A stretch of DNA of 41,968 nt from Aureobasidium sp. EXF-3400. Taxonomy: Eukaryota > Ascomycota > Dothideomycetes > Dothideales > Saccotheciaceae. The DNA lies in contig SWBL01000396.1 in the NCBI GenBank assembly GCA_024195585.1, positions 1 through 41,968 of the forward strand. The letters are read 5' to 3'. Positions 1 through 11,735 of the stretch are shown here, in pieces. The notes under the pieces were generated by a model. The model was not told the DNA's origin and did not search any database. It saw only the letters and a list, made by a program, of their open reading frames with translations. Within the stretch, counting starts at the first letter, position 1, and every line of letters begins with the position of its first letter. The position numbers were made by a program, and so were the translations under genes.

Positions 1-649
<649 letters not shown>

Positions 650-2492
650 GATTGTGTCTGCGGGGTAGCTGTTAGAACAGTGAAGGCGAAGACAGAGAAG
701 TGTGTGAGGTGGTGGAGGAGGACTTACGATGTGAGGTGAGTGGAGGTTATAAGAGTGGTTGTGTGATGAAGGAGGGATGGTTTGCAAATTTCGTTGGGCA
801 GAGTGGGGGATTGGATGATTGAGCTTGCTCGACTCCGTTGCCGCTCAGACACGTCAGACTACAGTGCCGTGCCAAAAGTCTTGGGCTCTCTCAGCGTTTT
901 CTAGATCACCTACAACAACAAGCCTATCTGTGGTACGCTCTCGATCTTTCGTACAAGCTGAAGCTCGGTTGACGGAGTCTCTCTACAGCCTCCATACCAT
1001 TTCCTGAGATGTAGTTCTGTCAACCCGACTGGCCCCGCGAATGACCCCTCATTCTCCCTAGAAGCCGTCCCGACTTGCTCCGCTTCTCGGCTGCACTTCT
1101 TCCTGAATCATTCGTCTGCTCCTTCCGTCCCTAACCGCTGGCCTGAACACTCTAACTGCTGGCCGTGGATTGCCATCTCTTCTATACCGCTGTCTTTCCT
1201 CGTTCCGAGGTGGTATAACTCCTTATCATGGCCTCTCCGGGTGTCGCTACGCTAGGGCGCTTTCCATTTCGGCTCCTATCGGTCCTATCGGCCCTTCCGG
1301 ACTCGGCTTGATCGGGTACTTGTAGCAATCCCACCCACACGTGTTCGGCCTGACCTCTCGAGCTTGAGTGTCACCTTCATAGTTGCGTGAGCTTCACCAT
1401 CTTCACATAAATCCACCGGTAGTACTTCGTCATCTCGTGTCTTGTCATCACGACCATTGATCTGTTGGGATTGTTCATCACACCATGTCCAAACCACCAT
1501 CACGGGTTGTCTTCTCATGACAGTCGGAAACAATGATGATACTCCGGATGAGTTGGTTGCATGTCGTACAAGTAATCTCGTATCAGACGTCAATGCGAGT
1601 TTGGATGACCAGATCAGGAACGACAATGACTTCTTCATGTCGGTCATGAGAGCGAACTGTTTCTCGACAGCTTTAGACCCGACCGCCCTCTGGCCATGCA
1701 AGGGCTTCAGCGTCAGATATATCAAACGAGTTCCTCAGTGGGGTTTCCCGATACATGAGATTTGTTCTCTTGGTGCTATCCACATTTTCTTGATGTGGTA
1801 GCATAGCTCGACGAGCTCCCATCATCTACAGACAGTTGATTCCGGATCGCAGAGACGTCCAGAAAGAGACGATTAGATAGCGACTTTTGGTATGTGCCGT
1901 CATCCCACTGGAGCACTGTACGCTACGATTCTACGGCGCCGCACGACGGGTTCTAGCACGCAGGAGGAAGGAGATCAAGCTTGCTGCGCAGAGATGGCTG
2001 GGGCTTCGGATGGCGGGCGTCGATGCCATGGAAACAAGCACACATGACAAGCATATTCCCCACATCTTGCCAATCATCTCTCAAACTCAATGTCGTCCAC
2101 AAAAATATGCTTACTACTAGGTACAGCGATGTGACCATACTCAACTGTAGAGAGGACTCGAATCAGCACTGCCTTCGATGAGTTCTTGGAAAATTGCGAC
2201 CATTGGTCTCTTCTCTATGACAATATCGTCCACCTGCTCGCTCTTCGCTAAATCATGCTCATGTGTCCTTGCATCACGCACACGCGGATCTTCTCCAGAG
2301 ACAGGCAAGCTCCCGCACTATAGACACTTCCACTACTTGACAATCTTCCTTTCGCAACTGCCCTTTTCCAACAAGCGTTATCTTGACACGAAGTATGATA
2401 CCGCGCAGCAATACGAGATGGCGAGGTTCAAAAGGGTTTCAAAGAGCCGTTACTACTTCCACCGCGATTGTTTCTATCAATATCGTTGACCA
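650..2492. other. intergenic region, divergent promoters of GAPDH and carboxypeptidase
   Basis: The first 150 bp carry the GAPDH leader and a strongly C/T-rich stretch on its coding strand, as expected for a highly expressed gene. The remaining 1.7 kb has short overlapping open frames on both strands but no recognisable domain, no consistent exon chain and no clear repeat. I see no supportable gene here. Confidence 0.6.
658..727 (-). other. probable 5'-UTR intron of the GAPDH gene
   Basis: Reading the minus strand, a donor GTAAGTCC starts at 727, a branch-like TTCTAAC lies near 675, and an acceptor CCGCAG ends at 658, only 8 nt before the start codon at 649. The interval is pyrimidine-rich. 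Fungal gpd promoters often carry a leader intron close to the ATG, so this fits. It is predicted from splice signals only. Confidence 0.55.
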
Positions 2493-4410
2493 ATGGCTCC
2501 AGCACTTCTCTCAGCACTGGTCCTGACTGGACTTCCTCTTGCCCTGGGTCAATTCGTCAAGGCCCCGACGAACTGGACTCATGCGACTGGCTACGCGGAC
2601 ATTCCAGTTCGATACAAGGAGGTTCCTACTGGCATCTGTGAGCTGAACAGCACTGTAAAGAGCTATTCAGGCTACCTTGATGTCGACACCGACGAACACT
2701 ATTTCTTTTGGTTCTTCGAGGCTCGCAACCAGAACCCCAAGGATGCCCCTCTTACAGTCTGGATCAACGGAGGTCCGGGTTCGAGCAGCATGATCGGCCT
2801 GTTCCAGGAGCTTGGTCCTTGCAGAGTCGACTCGGACGGCACTGTCGTCAACAACCCTTACTCGTGGAGTGAATCAAGTAACATGATCTTCATCGATCAG
2901 CCTGCCCAGGTCGGCTTCTCTTACTCCATTCCTGTGCCTGGATTTACCGACCCCAGCTCGGGCTCGATTATCACTCTTCCCAATGCTACCTGCCCTGAGT
3001 ATGCAGACAGCTGCGGAACGTACAGCTACCCCAATGAGACTCTTACCGCAAACTCAACGGCCGGCGTGGCACCAAACTTCTGGAAAGGTCTTCAGGGCTT
3101 CATGGGCGCTTTCCCGCAGTACTCTCGCCACGAGTTCAACTTTGCTACAGAGGTGATTAACTCCAGCGAGACCCTTATGAGCATTAGCTAACATATATTG
3201 TCAGTCCTACGGTACGGGCGTCTTATTGACCAATTTGTCGAACAACAAAATCAACCTATGAGCATTAGCTAACTTCAAATTTAGGCGGACATTACGCACC
3301 TCGCATCAACCAATATATCGAGCAACAGAATGAACTCATCGCAAAGAAGGAGCTCCCCAAGGCTCACCACATCAACCTTAAGACAATTCTTATCGGCAAT
3401 GGCTGGTACGATCCTTTGATCCAATACCAGGCTTACTACAACTTCACCGTCTTCCCTGGAAACACGTATGACTACAAGCCTTTCAACGAGAGCGTTTCAG
3501 CCATGATGTACAACTCTCTCTATGGACCCGGTAACTGCTTTGATATGACCAAGGACTGCTACGCCCGCGGTATCAACTCGGTCTGCAGCTTCGCCGACAA
3601 CTTCTGTGCTAACAATGTCGAGGCTGTCCTCGACAATTATGCTTTCCGTGACGAGTACGACATTCGTGAACTGTCGCCTGATCCTTTCCCGCCTACATTC
3701 TACGTTGACTATCTCAACTCCCCCACGGTTCAGGAAGCCATTGGTGCCTACGTCAACTTCAGTGAGAGCAACAGTGCTGTGTCCTCGGCGTTCGGAAGCA
3801 CCGGCGATGATGACCGTGAGGACGGTACCATTGAGGCATTGAAATCGCTGGTGTGTGATGATATCACTATTGTGCTATATGCTGGTGATGCCGACTACAA
3901 CTGTAAGCATTGACATCGACATCACCTGTATCTGAATACAACTAACATGTCTTAGGCAACTGGCTTGGTGGTGAGGTCGTTGCCGGCGAGGTCAATGCTC
4001 CTGGCTTCTCGACTGCTGGTTACACCAACGTTACCAGCGCAGACAATATCGTCCATGCACAAGTCAAGCAGTCCGGAAAGTTCTCATTCGTTCGTATTTT
4101 CGAGTCTGGACACGAGGTTCCCTTCTACCAACCTTTGATGAGTCTGGAAATGTTCGATCGCGCCATCAACGGCAAGGATATTGCCACTGGTAGACGCACT
4201 GTCAAGGGAGGCTACAAGACCTCTGGACCAGCAAAGAGCACCTACCGTGAGGGCAACTCCACTGTCCAATTCGAGGTCGTCAATGCGACCGCCATATACA
4301 ACACTACTCTGAACGAGCCTAACCCACCATCGGCCAAGAAGAGCTTCAAGGCTGCGAACAAGAGACGCTTGTTCAAGCCAGCCAAGAGAGTCGTCGATCT
4401 GACTTCTTGA
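2493..4410 (+). CDS. secreted serine carboxypeptidase (peptidase family S10)
   Basis: Serine-type carboxypeptidase, removing C-terminal residues from peptides, probably secreted or vacuolar. Four exons (2493-3152, 3205-3211, 3285-3902, 3956-4410) give 579 residues, normal to slightly long for S10. A signal peptide is seen at residues 1-19 (hydrophobic LLSALVLTGLPLALG). Family motifs in order: WINGGPGSSS (oxyanion region), FIDQPAQVGFSY, the nucleophile motif ESYGG with Ser221, YAGDADYNCNW carrying the catalytic Asp, and ESGHEVPFYQP with His481. There are many N-x-S/T sites. The ESYGG motif is encoded across a 7-nt microexon (TCCTACG); leaving it out destroys frame and nucleophile. Introns 1 and 2 flanking it share a 17-nt identical block, see findings. 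The ATG at 2493 gives the signal peptide directly. The C-terminus is basic, without a GPI signal. Confidence 0.93.
3176..3335 (+). repeat. approximately 81-bp tandem duplication spanning intron end and exon start
   Basis: A 17-nt block (TATGAGCATTAGCTAAC, containing the branch-point CTAAC) occurs identically at 3176-3192 and 3257-3273, offset 81. A second pair, 3225-3255 and 3305-3335, offset 80, matches at 24 of 31 positions. The earlier copy still spells RLIDQFVEQQNQ, resembling the real exon's RINQYIEQQNE. Together these indicate one old tandem copy of about 81 bp, with the first copy now mostly intron 2. Confidence 0.8.
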
Positions 4411-4636
4411 TCTCGTGGTCCTTTGTCACACGAGCAAGAAAAGCATTAGATAGAGTGGCGCCATCTTCTTGACAGGCCTCGACTTAGACTTTGATAGAGT
4501 AGAAGTATGATTCAAGGCATCTGGCAGAATATTGTAACATAGATCTTCCTAGCGTATCCAGTAACTCGATGTCGAGAAGGTGCTTAACGAAATGAAGATG
4601 TGAGAAAGATACAGCAAGAATTTGACAACGCAAGCA

Positions 4637-6857
4637 TCATTTGTGCACTTCTCCCCATCCATACTGCTTGTTGCCAGCATTGCCACCTTCCCAATAACAT
4701 CTCGAGTCCTCAAACTCGCCATCCATCTTGTAGAACATCCATTCACGAGCGACGTGCTCAGCCTTTTTCTTATTTCTGATCTTCATGTTGAACTTGAAGG
4801 GTAGAGGTTTGGCAATTAGCAAACTCGAGTACTCGAGCGTGGGATCAGGCTTCGAAGCCTTTTCGTCAGCGGCCGAGTTGAACATGTTATCAACGGCAGG
4901 CATGTCGGATGTACCTGCCATCGCAGTACGAGCTTTGGGCGATGAAGGCGGGGTATCTGGGCCGGTGTGTTGTTCGAAGAAAGCCGGGAACTGGCCTGGC
5001 AGGGTCGATCCTGGTAGTCGGAGCTTGTAAGTGACAGTCTTTGCTCGACTGAGGCCTTTGGCGAACTCGAGATTTTTTGGTCTCTTGACTGTTTTCTGCC
5101 GGGAGATTTTACATTTGTCTGTTGGCAGCATCTTTTCTGAGAAATGTTCGTCAAGTAGATCTTCAATCTCGGTTTCGGAAGGAGGAGTCTCCATGCCTGT
5201 TGGCGTTGGTGCTGGTTCCTCGGCTTGTTTCTTGATCGGCAGTGACGATGGGACAGGTTCTTTTGGAAGATCTGCAGCTTTCTCAGACTCGGTGTCACTG
5301 GCGCTCAAAGTAAACATCCAGGCCAGACTCCCGATGCCGACAAACAAGTCCGCCTCAGCGACTCCCATACCCGCGCAGATACGACGACCGTAACCAAACT
5401 GGCTGTATTGCGTGATGGTAGGGTATTTGGTCAAGGGCTCTTGATAGGTAGGATAATTTGTTTCTAGCCACCTCATCGGGTTGAACTCATCAGGTTCGGG
5501 GAAGACTTCAGGGTCGCGGCTGATAGACCACTCAAGAGGATGCATGACAGAGCCGGCAGGGATGAAGTAGCCTTCGTAGAAGTCGTCTTTGACAGACTCG
5601 TGAGGAATACCTGTGGGTACGGGTGGACGCCACTAATTCGTTGTGTTAGCTTCTTGCTCGATATAGTGGTACGGTGTGGTTATCCAACTTACGCGCATAG
5701 TTTCTCTGATGAAGGCTCGTAGCACAGGCATATCTGGCATGTCACTGAGTTTCGGCAATCTATCACCACAGACCCTGTCTATCTCCTCGTGCAAGATGGA
5801 CTGATACCGAGGATAGTGACACATGGCGAGACAGAAGCTCTGCATTGGTGCGGCAATGGTAAGAGCACCGGCAATGCCGTGCATTCCTACAGCGTAAGCT
5901 CCTTCCAAATCGGAAGCAAACCCAGTAGCAGCCTTGTTCTCCAGAAAGTGGCGCATCCATGACTCTGGAGCAGTTTTGTTCTTGAGCTTCTCTCTGACCT
6001 CGGTTTGTAGGATAGTGAAGAATCGACTCTCGGTTCTGTATCTGCGGAACTCCCAGGCCTTCGCTGGTACAATGGCCTCAGGAAGCTTCTTGAGGAAGCC
6101 GAGCTTATTGGTAAGTGCACCGTTTGGAGATACTCCGAGAAGCAATTCCCTGGCTCTCTGTTTGAGCTCGTCAGAGGGGGCCGCAGTACCCCATCCTAGT
6201 CTGCAGGTCACTCTTGAGATGAAGGATTCCAAGGCATGATTATACCGAGAAGGATCTATCATGAGCTCGAACAGAAGACGAATTGACTCCAGCTCTGGAT
6301 AGCTGTAAAATGAGTTGGCAGATGATTTGTCCATAATTTGTTTCGCGAATTTTCTCTGTCTCGTCCACAATTCTTGTAAATGTTAGCAGACCGATACGTC
6401 CTCTAAAAAGATAACACGTACCATTGCGAGACATCAGGGGCAGGTAGTGTCCACTGTCTCGGTTGTCGGCCTGAAGCGATGGAATGAATGGTCGCTCAGA
6501 GTTGTTGGCTGCACGCTTGCCGAGCAGTTCTTGAGCAACGCTATCTCGCGTGATCCAGACATGGTTCTGTCCGGCGAGGTTGGTTTGGTAGATGCTACCG
6601 TACTGTTGTCCCCACTCGTGAAACTTGAGGAAGCTGTTTTTATCTGGCACGTCTGGTACACTGCCGAGGATAGGGTAACCTGGAGGATATCAGCCAACGA
6701 ACCAAAAGCAAGTCACAGGCACCCAGCACTAACCTTTGGGGCCTGGCAGTCTCTGTACTCCTGCCGGCAATTGGTTCTTCTTCGTACTGTTGACATAATT
6801 TATGAAAGACACCACAGCAATTACAACGACCACAGCGATGAGCGATATAAGTGCCAT
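4637..6857 (-). CDS. cytochrome P450 monooxygenase with long C-terminal insertion
   Basis: Membrane-anchored haem-thiolate monooxygenase; substrate unknown. Four exons on the minus strand (6857-6734, 6679-6422, 6372-5693, 5632-4637) encode 685 residues. Residues 1-20 form an ER anchor (ALISLIAVVVVIAVVSFI), followed by the proline-rich hinge RLPGPKGYPILG. The K-helix ExxR is ETMR at 351-354 just before the last intron, then WRPPVPTGIPH, and the haem loop FGYGRRICAG with Cys440. A normal P450 would end about 60 residues later. Here some 165 charged, Pro/Ser-rich residues (about 463-628) separate the L-helix from a typical P450 ending, PLPFKFNMKIRNKK. The general form resembles O-methylsterigmatocystin oxidoreductase-like (CYP64/CYP620-like) fungal P450s, but I do not assign a family. 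The start follows from the anchor. Confidence 0.92.
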
Positions 6858-9682
6858 AATGGCTGGATACAACTCGGAGGCCTGTCGAGAGCTGAAGGTA
6901 CAAGGATGATTAGGTATTATAGAACGATGATAGTGCAATCCAGTGTAAAGTGATTGAAAAAGCAAGAAGAAAATGTGTAGAAAGAGATCTACGAGTCGAA
7001 AGAGGAGACACAAAGAACGCAAGGCTTATATACTGACGTCCCATGGGATCTTGCTATCACCCACATATCATATCATTCTGAAGGGCGGCTGGTATCGAAT
7101 CCGAGACCCGCAGGAAGTACTTCTGACAGAGACAAGGCCACTAGAAGGCTTGGAAGGAGTCAACACCAAGCTAGCCTCAGTAGATACTATTCCTGTGTCC
7201 TCCACAGTAGTTGGTTACTGTAAATGAAGTGATCGTCCAGTGGTTCGCGCCGCGACAGCCGAGCCTTGGACTCGGAAACACATTGTGTTTTGCCTGCCTC
7301 TCTCCCAATCATACGTACTGCCATGCGACTACCCACCTCGGCATAATCGATTTGGTCGCATGTTGGAGACGACATTGCGGATGTGCTGCTTCCAGTGATT
7401 TGGCTTGCCCTAGTCGGATAGGTACACTTTCCAGTGGGTGGTAAGACCATAGAGACCATCCGCAAGTCTCTGGAAGGTCTGGACTAACGGTATGATATGT
7501 GATCAAAGTTTCGAATACTGTCTCCTATTGGTAAATAGACATCCTCGTTTGAACCTAAGCACGTGAAACAGGAGCCTCTCCCCTCACGTCACAACCTTCC
7601 CTGATCGTCGTGGACCTTAAACAACTCGCGTGTGAGTGGGGCGAGATCTTCGAGCCAAGTGATCTAATTCGATGTTCTCGCTCGAAAGAGATATTGCGAT
7701 CAAACGACAAGTCTTTTGCTCAGGAAACATGAGTGGTCGTGGTCGAGGATCAATGTGCACTGGCCTCCCAAAGGCTTGTCTTGAGTTTGACCAATCGGAT
7801 GTTTGTATACACTTTCTTTCCGCGCTTGAACTCCAACCTCACCTTGCGACTTCCGATGAGGAGACCCGAACGTTCTTACCAAAAACATTGCTGGCCGCCT
7901 CTCAAGAAATGCAGCGTTATGTCATTGTGAATATGGAAGATTGTTGACAGCAAAATCGATCAGCACTCGGTTCTTCAGCGACCGAATAGAAAGTACCCTG
8001 TCAGGATATATCGATCCTTCTATGACAATCAACACGGCGTGGAAGCTGTGCATCCCCTCATCTTTCGACCATTGCGTGCTAGACACATACATCAGGATTC
8101 GTTCTTGCCCCACCACGCATCCAATACCAACGCGCATGTCTTGGAAGCTCTTATGCATCCCAAGTATTGCTCTACGAAGGTCCTAGTGCGTGTGGGTCTT
8201 TGCCGTTCTCCTCTGATCTTGGCAGAACCTGATAGCCTCTACTGACATCTCCAGACGGAGAATTTAGTACTTATGCGTTCCTTCGGGTATTTTCCTGCAG
8301 TCTGCAGCCGTTTTGAGTCGCGGGGTTCGAACGACCTCTCGTGCAGGGATTGATCGGCCTTCTTGACATATGCATTGTCAGTTTTGCTTACGATCGACCT
8401 CTGCTCGGGAGTTAGCGTCCTCTTCCCTCAGATTACTGTCTTTGGAATCAGCCCTTTCAAGCCATGAGCGCGATACTGGCGTCGTTGGTCACGCCCAAGA
8501 TCTCGTGTGGCTGCGTAGGGCAGTTTTTCTCACTCGCGAGGATGTCATCGGCGATCCTCTGCTGATGCCATCTACGCTGTCGCCGATAATTCAATACGCC
8601 CAGCTATTGTCCAAGAAATGTAAGTCTACACGAACGCGAGAGATCGATCCTATACAGCCTGGCAGCTAGGACCGGGGTGGCAGTGCATGCAATTTCTGCA
8701 GACCTCTTACACCTTGGCTGCATTACGCTATCTGCCTATTCCATCTACCGGCCTTGAAGTCACCTCTCGTATGTTCTCGTTTGGTACAGTGGTCCCGCCT
8801 CATTCAGTGTTGGCTCTCTTGATCCGGCATGAACACATCCGGAACATTTCCCCTCACTACTTCGGTATCCAGAGGTCGGCATCAGAATGAGCTTGGCTGA
8901 GTTGATCTGAGAGTCAGTACTTACTGACATTCTACCTGCCTCAAGCTTACCATGTAGCTCGTGCCAAGCGGTATCGTCTTATCAATTCAGTCAGACATCG
9001 CGTCCGAAGATCGAAGCGGTCAAGCCAGTTCGACGGGCTCTTTCAACATGTTATTGCACACTTCATGCGACGACAGTGATAAGGAAGCATGGCTGATGAC
9101 GATCTTTCCGTTGAAGCCAATGAACGTCCCAAGGCATATCCTCTGGTCGAACATGTAGTACATTGCTACAACAACTCGATATAAGCTACAGCAGTATACA
9201 GTCACACTATGTTGTACAGAATAAGCTTCTTGGACGGGCTCCTAGATTGATAGATTTGTGCTGGCTGCCTATCATGTCATGCGCTGGCGTCACCGCTATC
9301 ATATCCAACTGAGGCTGAGAATTACTGATATGATCGGCAGTCGTCAACATGTACTTGCACCCTGCTTCTGCACTTTACAATATCTGCGCAGCTACTATCG
9401 ATGCAGATCCAGGGTACTAACGTACTACCCTGAGCTGTGGTCAAAAACGTCACTCCTTGCATATCGCTCTACATTCCACCACTCGATGTTTCTTCGTATT
9501 GTTGGCAAAAGCAGCTAAAACGCACATTATACAAGCACCCGTCTGTTGATGTCCCGACATCATCGTTGTTCCAAGAAAGGTAGTGCTCACATGTTCAGAC
9601 CCTTTGTTCTTCAGCCTTGCAAAAACAAAGCTTCTACATCAACAAAACAAAACTCATGGAGCTCGTGCTCCAATGCTTATGA
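6858..9682. other. long gene-poor intergenic region
   Basis: 2.8 kb with only short conflicting open frames (none above about 100 codons) and no recognisable protein domain on either strand. The first few hundred bases are the P450 promoter. No terminal repeats, transposase-like frames or obvious low-complexity DNA were seen. It may hold non-coding transcripts or badly decayed sequence, but nothing can be supported. Confidence 0.5.
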
Positions 9683-9767
9683 TGAACCTGACCCGATTTG
9701 AACGGATGACCTTGTGGATATCCCGAAAATACTGGAATCACACGCGCTACCGCTGCGCCACAACTCC
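9683..9767 (-). tRNA. tRNA-Trp (CCA) with 13-nt intron, divergent or possibly a pseudogene
   Basis: On the minus strand the sequence folds as a tRNA: acceptor 9767-9761 with 9690-9684, T8, a perfect 4-bp D stem (GCGC/GCGC) with A14, G18 G19 and A21, anticodon CCA at 9735-9733 with T33 before it, and a T arm ATCCG-TTCAAAT-CGGGT. A 13-nt intron (9731-9719) lies one base after the anticodon, the canonical place, and its GGGA can pair with TTCC of the anticodon loop. A-box and B-box promoter sequences are intact. Defects: one G-G mismatch in the acceptor stem and an A-C mismatch at 31-39. All invariant tRNA bases are kept, which favours a real gene, but a decayed copy is possible. Confidence 0.6.
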
Positions 9768-9889
9768 CCATTCTGATCGGTTGAAGGGTTTGCAATATCA
9801 TACTGGAGTCGAGAGCTCGGAGGATTGAGTTTGACGTCCGTGCGTTCGCGTGGCTCGTGCGAGATATCCTTCCAATCTCAAACACACAC

Positions 9890-11178
9890 TCATGATCCCA
9901 CGCGTCTACTCTCTGTTCCACCAGCTTTTGTCCAATCGCCTCCTTGTCTTCGACCCAAGGCTCTGCGTAATATCCATTCTTTGCTCGTGATTTCCTCTTC
10001 GTCAAGCTTTTGTGGATCCTGTCGTCTCTTCTCGTCGATGAGGGAGCTTCCATCCAAAGCCTTCAAGATAACATCGTCCGCTGGCCTGGCAAAGTACACC
10101 AAACTCATCCGTGTATGGTTTTCTTGCTGGCCTGGAGGGTTGACGACACGGTGAATGTTAGATCGTAGGATCCCGGCTGAGAATTTGACCATGGCATCGC
10201 CTAAGTTGATGACTGCATGTCCTCGTAGTGGCTTCACATAAGACCATTCGTTTGAGTTCGGCGGCAAGACCTGTAGTCCTCCCAGTCGGTTGAACAGGAT
10301 GGTGACGCTTCCAAAATCGGTATGCTGACCCAGTGCCGTTTTTCGGTCGTTCGTTGGCTGGGGTGGTGCATGGACCCAGCGGACCTGATCACCAGAAACT
10401 GAGGCCAGTCTATGCAGAGATGGCAATTGGTCGTACGGAAGGTCCAATCGATCATTCAACAGACTCAGCAGTAAGTTTACGAGGGCGTGAGAGTGTTGTA
10501 TGAAGGACTTCAACAGACCTCGATGAGGGCTGAGTAGTTCAGGAGCAGGCAGTGGTTCAGAGAGTCCTAGAATATCGTCTTTCGAAACCTGTAATGCATA
10601 TGAGCGTCTGCTGCCCTGAACGTCTAGATGTCTCTCACGTTGTAGAACTCGTTGCGATCTTTCGTCCCCTCGGCATCAATCACTCCCTGGCCATATCCTT
10701 TGTAGCCAAAGTAGCTTCCTTGATCCTTCAGATCATACTTGACCTTCTCTTCAACAGGCAGATCAAACACCTTCCTACCAACTCTGAACAGATCGTCAGC
10801 ATCCTGGAGTAGCCGCTCACCATCGATGTCGACCTCGAATTCCCCTCTCTCGGTCTTGGTCTGGGCGTTATATTCGTCATCTCCAGTGGCAGAGTCTGCT
10901 CTGCCAACCTCTCCACGTGCAATCTCCGTCGATTCGATTACTGGAGGAGGCTTTGGAATACTTTCTCGATCGTTCGAAGCGCCACGGAGGTCGAGGTAGA
11001 AGAATCCGAGCTCGCAGCAAGCTTGCCATAGCTTGCCAACCTCCTCTTGGTCTCCTTCGGTGAGCTTGTTTAGACTTATGCGGAGAAGTGGTGCCATGGG
11101 TACATCCTCTGGAAATGGTGGCAAGTCCGGGAAGTCCAGGTCCGCTTCGGGCTGCTCTGCTTTGTTGCGTGAAGACAT
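9890..11178 (-). CDS. 2-oxoglutarate/Fe(II)-dependent dioxygenase (isopenicillin N synthase-like)
   Basis: Non-haem iron oxygenase that couples substrate oxidation to 2-oxoglutarate decarboxylation; substrate unknown. Two exons (11178-10639 and 10588-9890) encode 412 residues; the phase-0 junction gives EFYN-VSKDDILGLSEPLP. The N-terminal DIOX_N region contains LWQACCELGFFYLDLRG, with an acidic spacer at about residues 69-122 that lengthens the protein. The 2OG-FeII domain carries the iron ligands His269 and Asp271 in GQHTDFGSVTILF and His326 in SNIHRVVNPP. Arg340-x-Ser342 (RMSLVYF) binds 2-oxoglutarate. All catalytic residues are present, so it should be active. It lies head to head with a Zn2Cys6 regulator 557 bp away and in the same direction as the P450, which hints at a small metabolic group. 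Confidence 0.93.
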
Positions 11179-11735
11179 GTGATAGATGAATTGCGATTTC
11201 TGCTCGATTCAGATTTCCCTAGACTGTGCGTGAGACCTGAGACTGAAAATTGAAAACCATGAGGAGATGTAGTTGAGATCGACCACCTTATGAGTACCTC
11301 CGAGGTTCCCCTCATCTTGCGGCAAAACCTTCGATATACATGGGAACGCTTGTTATAGCCTATAGCAGTTTTTAGCGTCTTGTTATAAGGTAACGCATGT
11401 TTGCAGAAACGGTTATGTTCAAGGATCATTTCAAGAATCATCAAAGGCCTTCAGATCAGTGTTGCTAGGATGTAAGAGAATGAAACGCGGTGACGCGACG
11501 CAATGACTTCGCGATGAGCAATTTGTCCAGGGCAACCACTGCATCCGAGAATGACATGGCCGAGATGCTCATTAATCAACACGTACAGAGACACGAGAAA
11601 TAGTGAAATAATACAGAAGAATGGTTGCACAGAAGGTACAACAGTATAAGAGATGGCGATTCGAGGGCTTAGTCAGCCAGTCGGTTTTCGTGCAACATCA
11701 ACGAGGCTCGTTCGACGCTTCAGCGACTCGCCATC
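11179..11735. other. divergent intergenic region between oxygenase and transcription factor
   Basis: A 557-bp shared upstream region that may control both the dioxygenase and the Zn2Cys6 regulator. No clear TATA box or long palindrome was found. CGG triplets, the usual half-sites of Zn2Cys6 proteins, are scattered without an obvious spaced pair. Confidence 0.4.

Noticed and set aside
1285..1801. Two overlapping open frames, 146 codons minus and 119 codons plus, in the GAPDH/carboxypeptidase interval
   Set aside because: They overlap each other on opposite strands, have no domain or family resemblance and no supporting start or splice context.
8290..8350. tRNA-like B-box GGGGTTCGAACG near 8320
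   Set aside because: No matching acceptor stem, D arm or correct T stem could be built on either strand.
6858..9682. Transposon or CRISPR-like structure in the gene-poor gap
   Set aside because: No terminal repeats, target-site duplications, transposase-like frames or regularly spaced repeats were found by eye.
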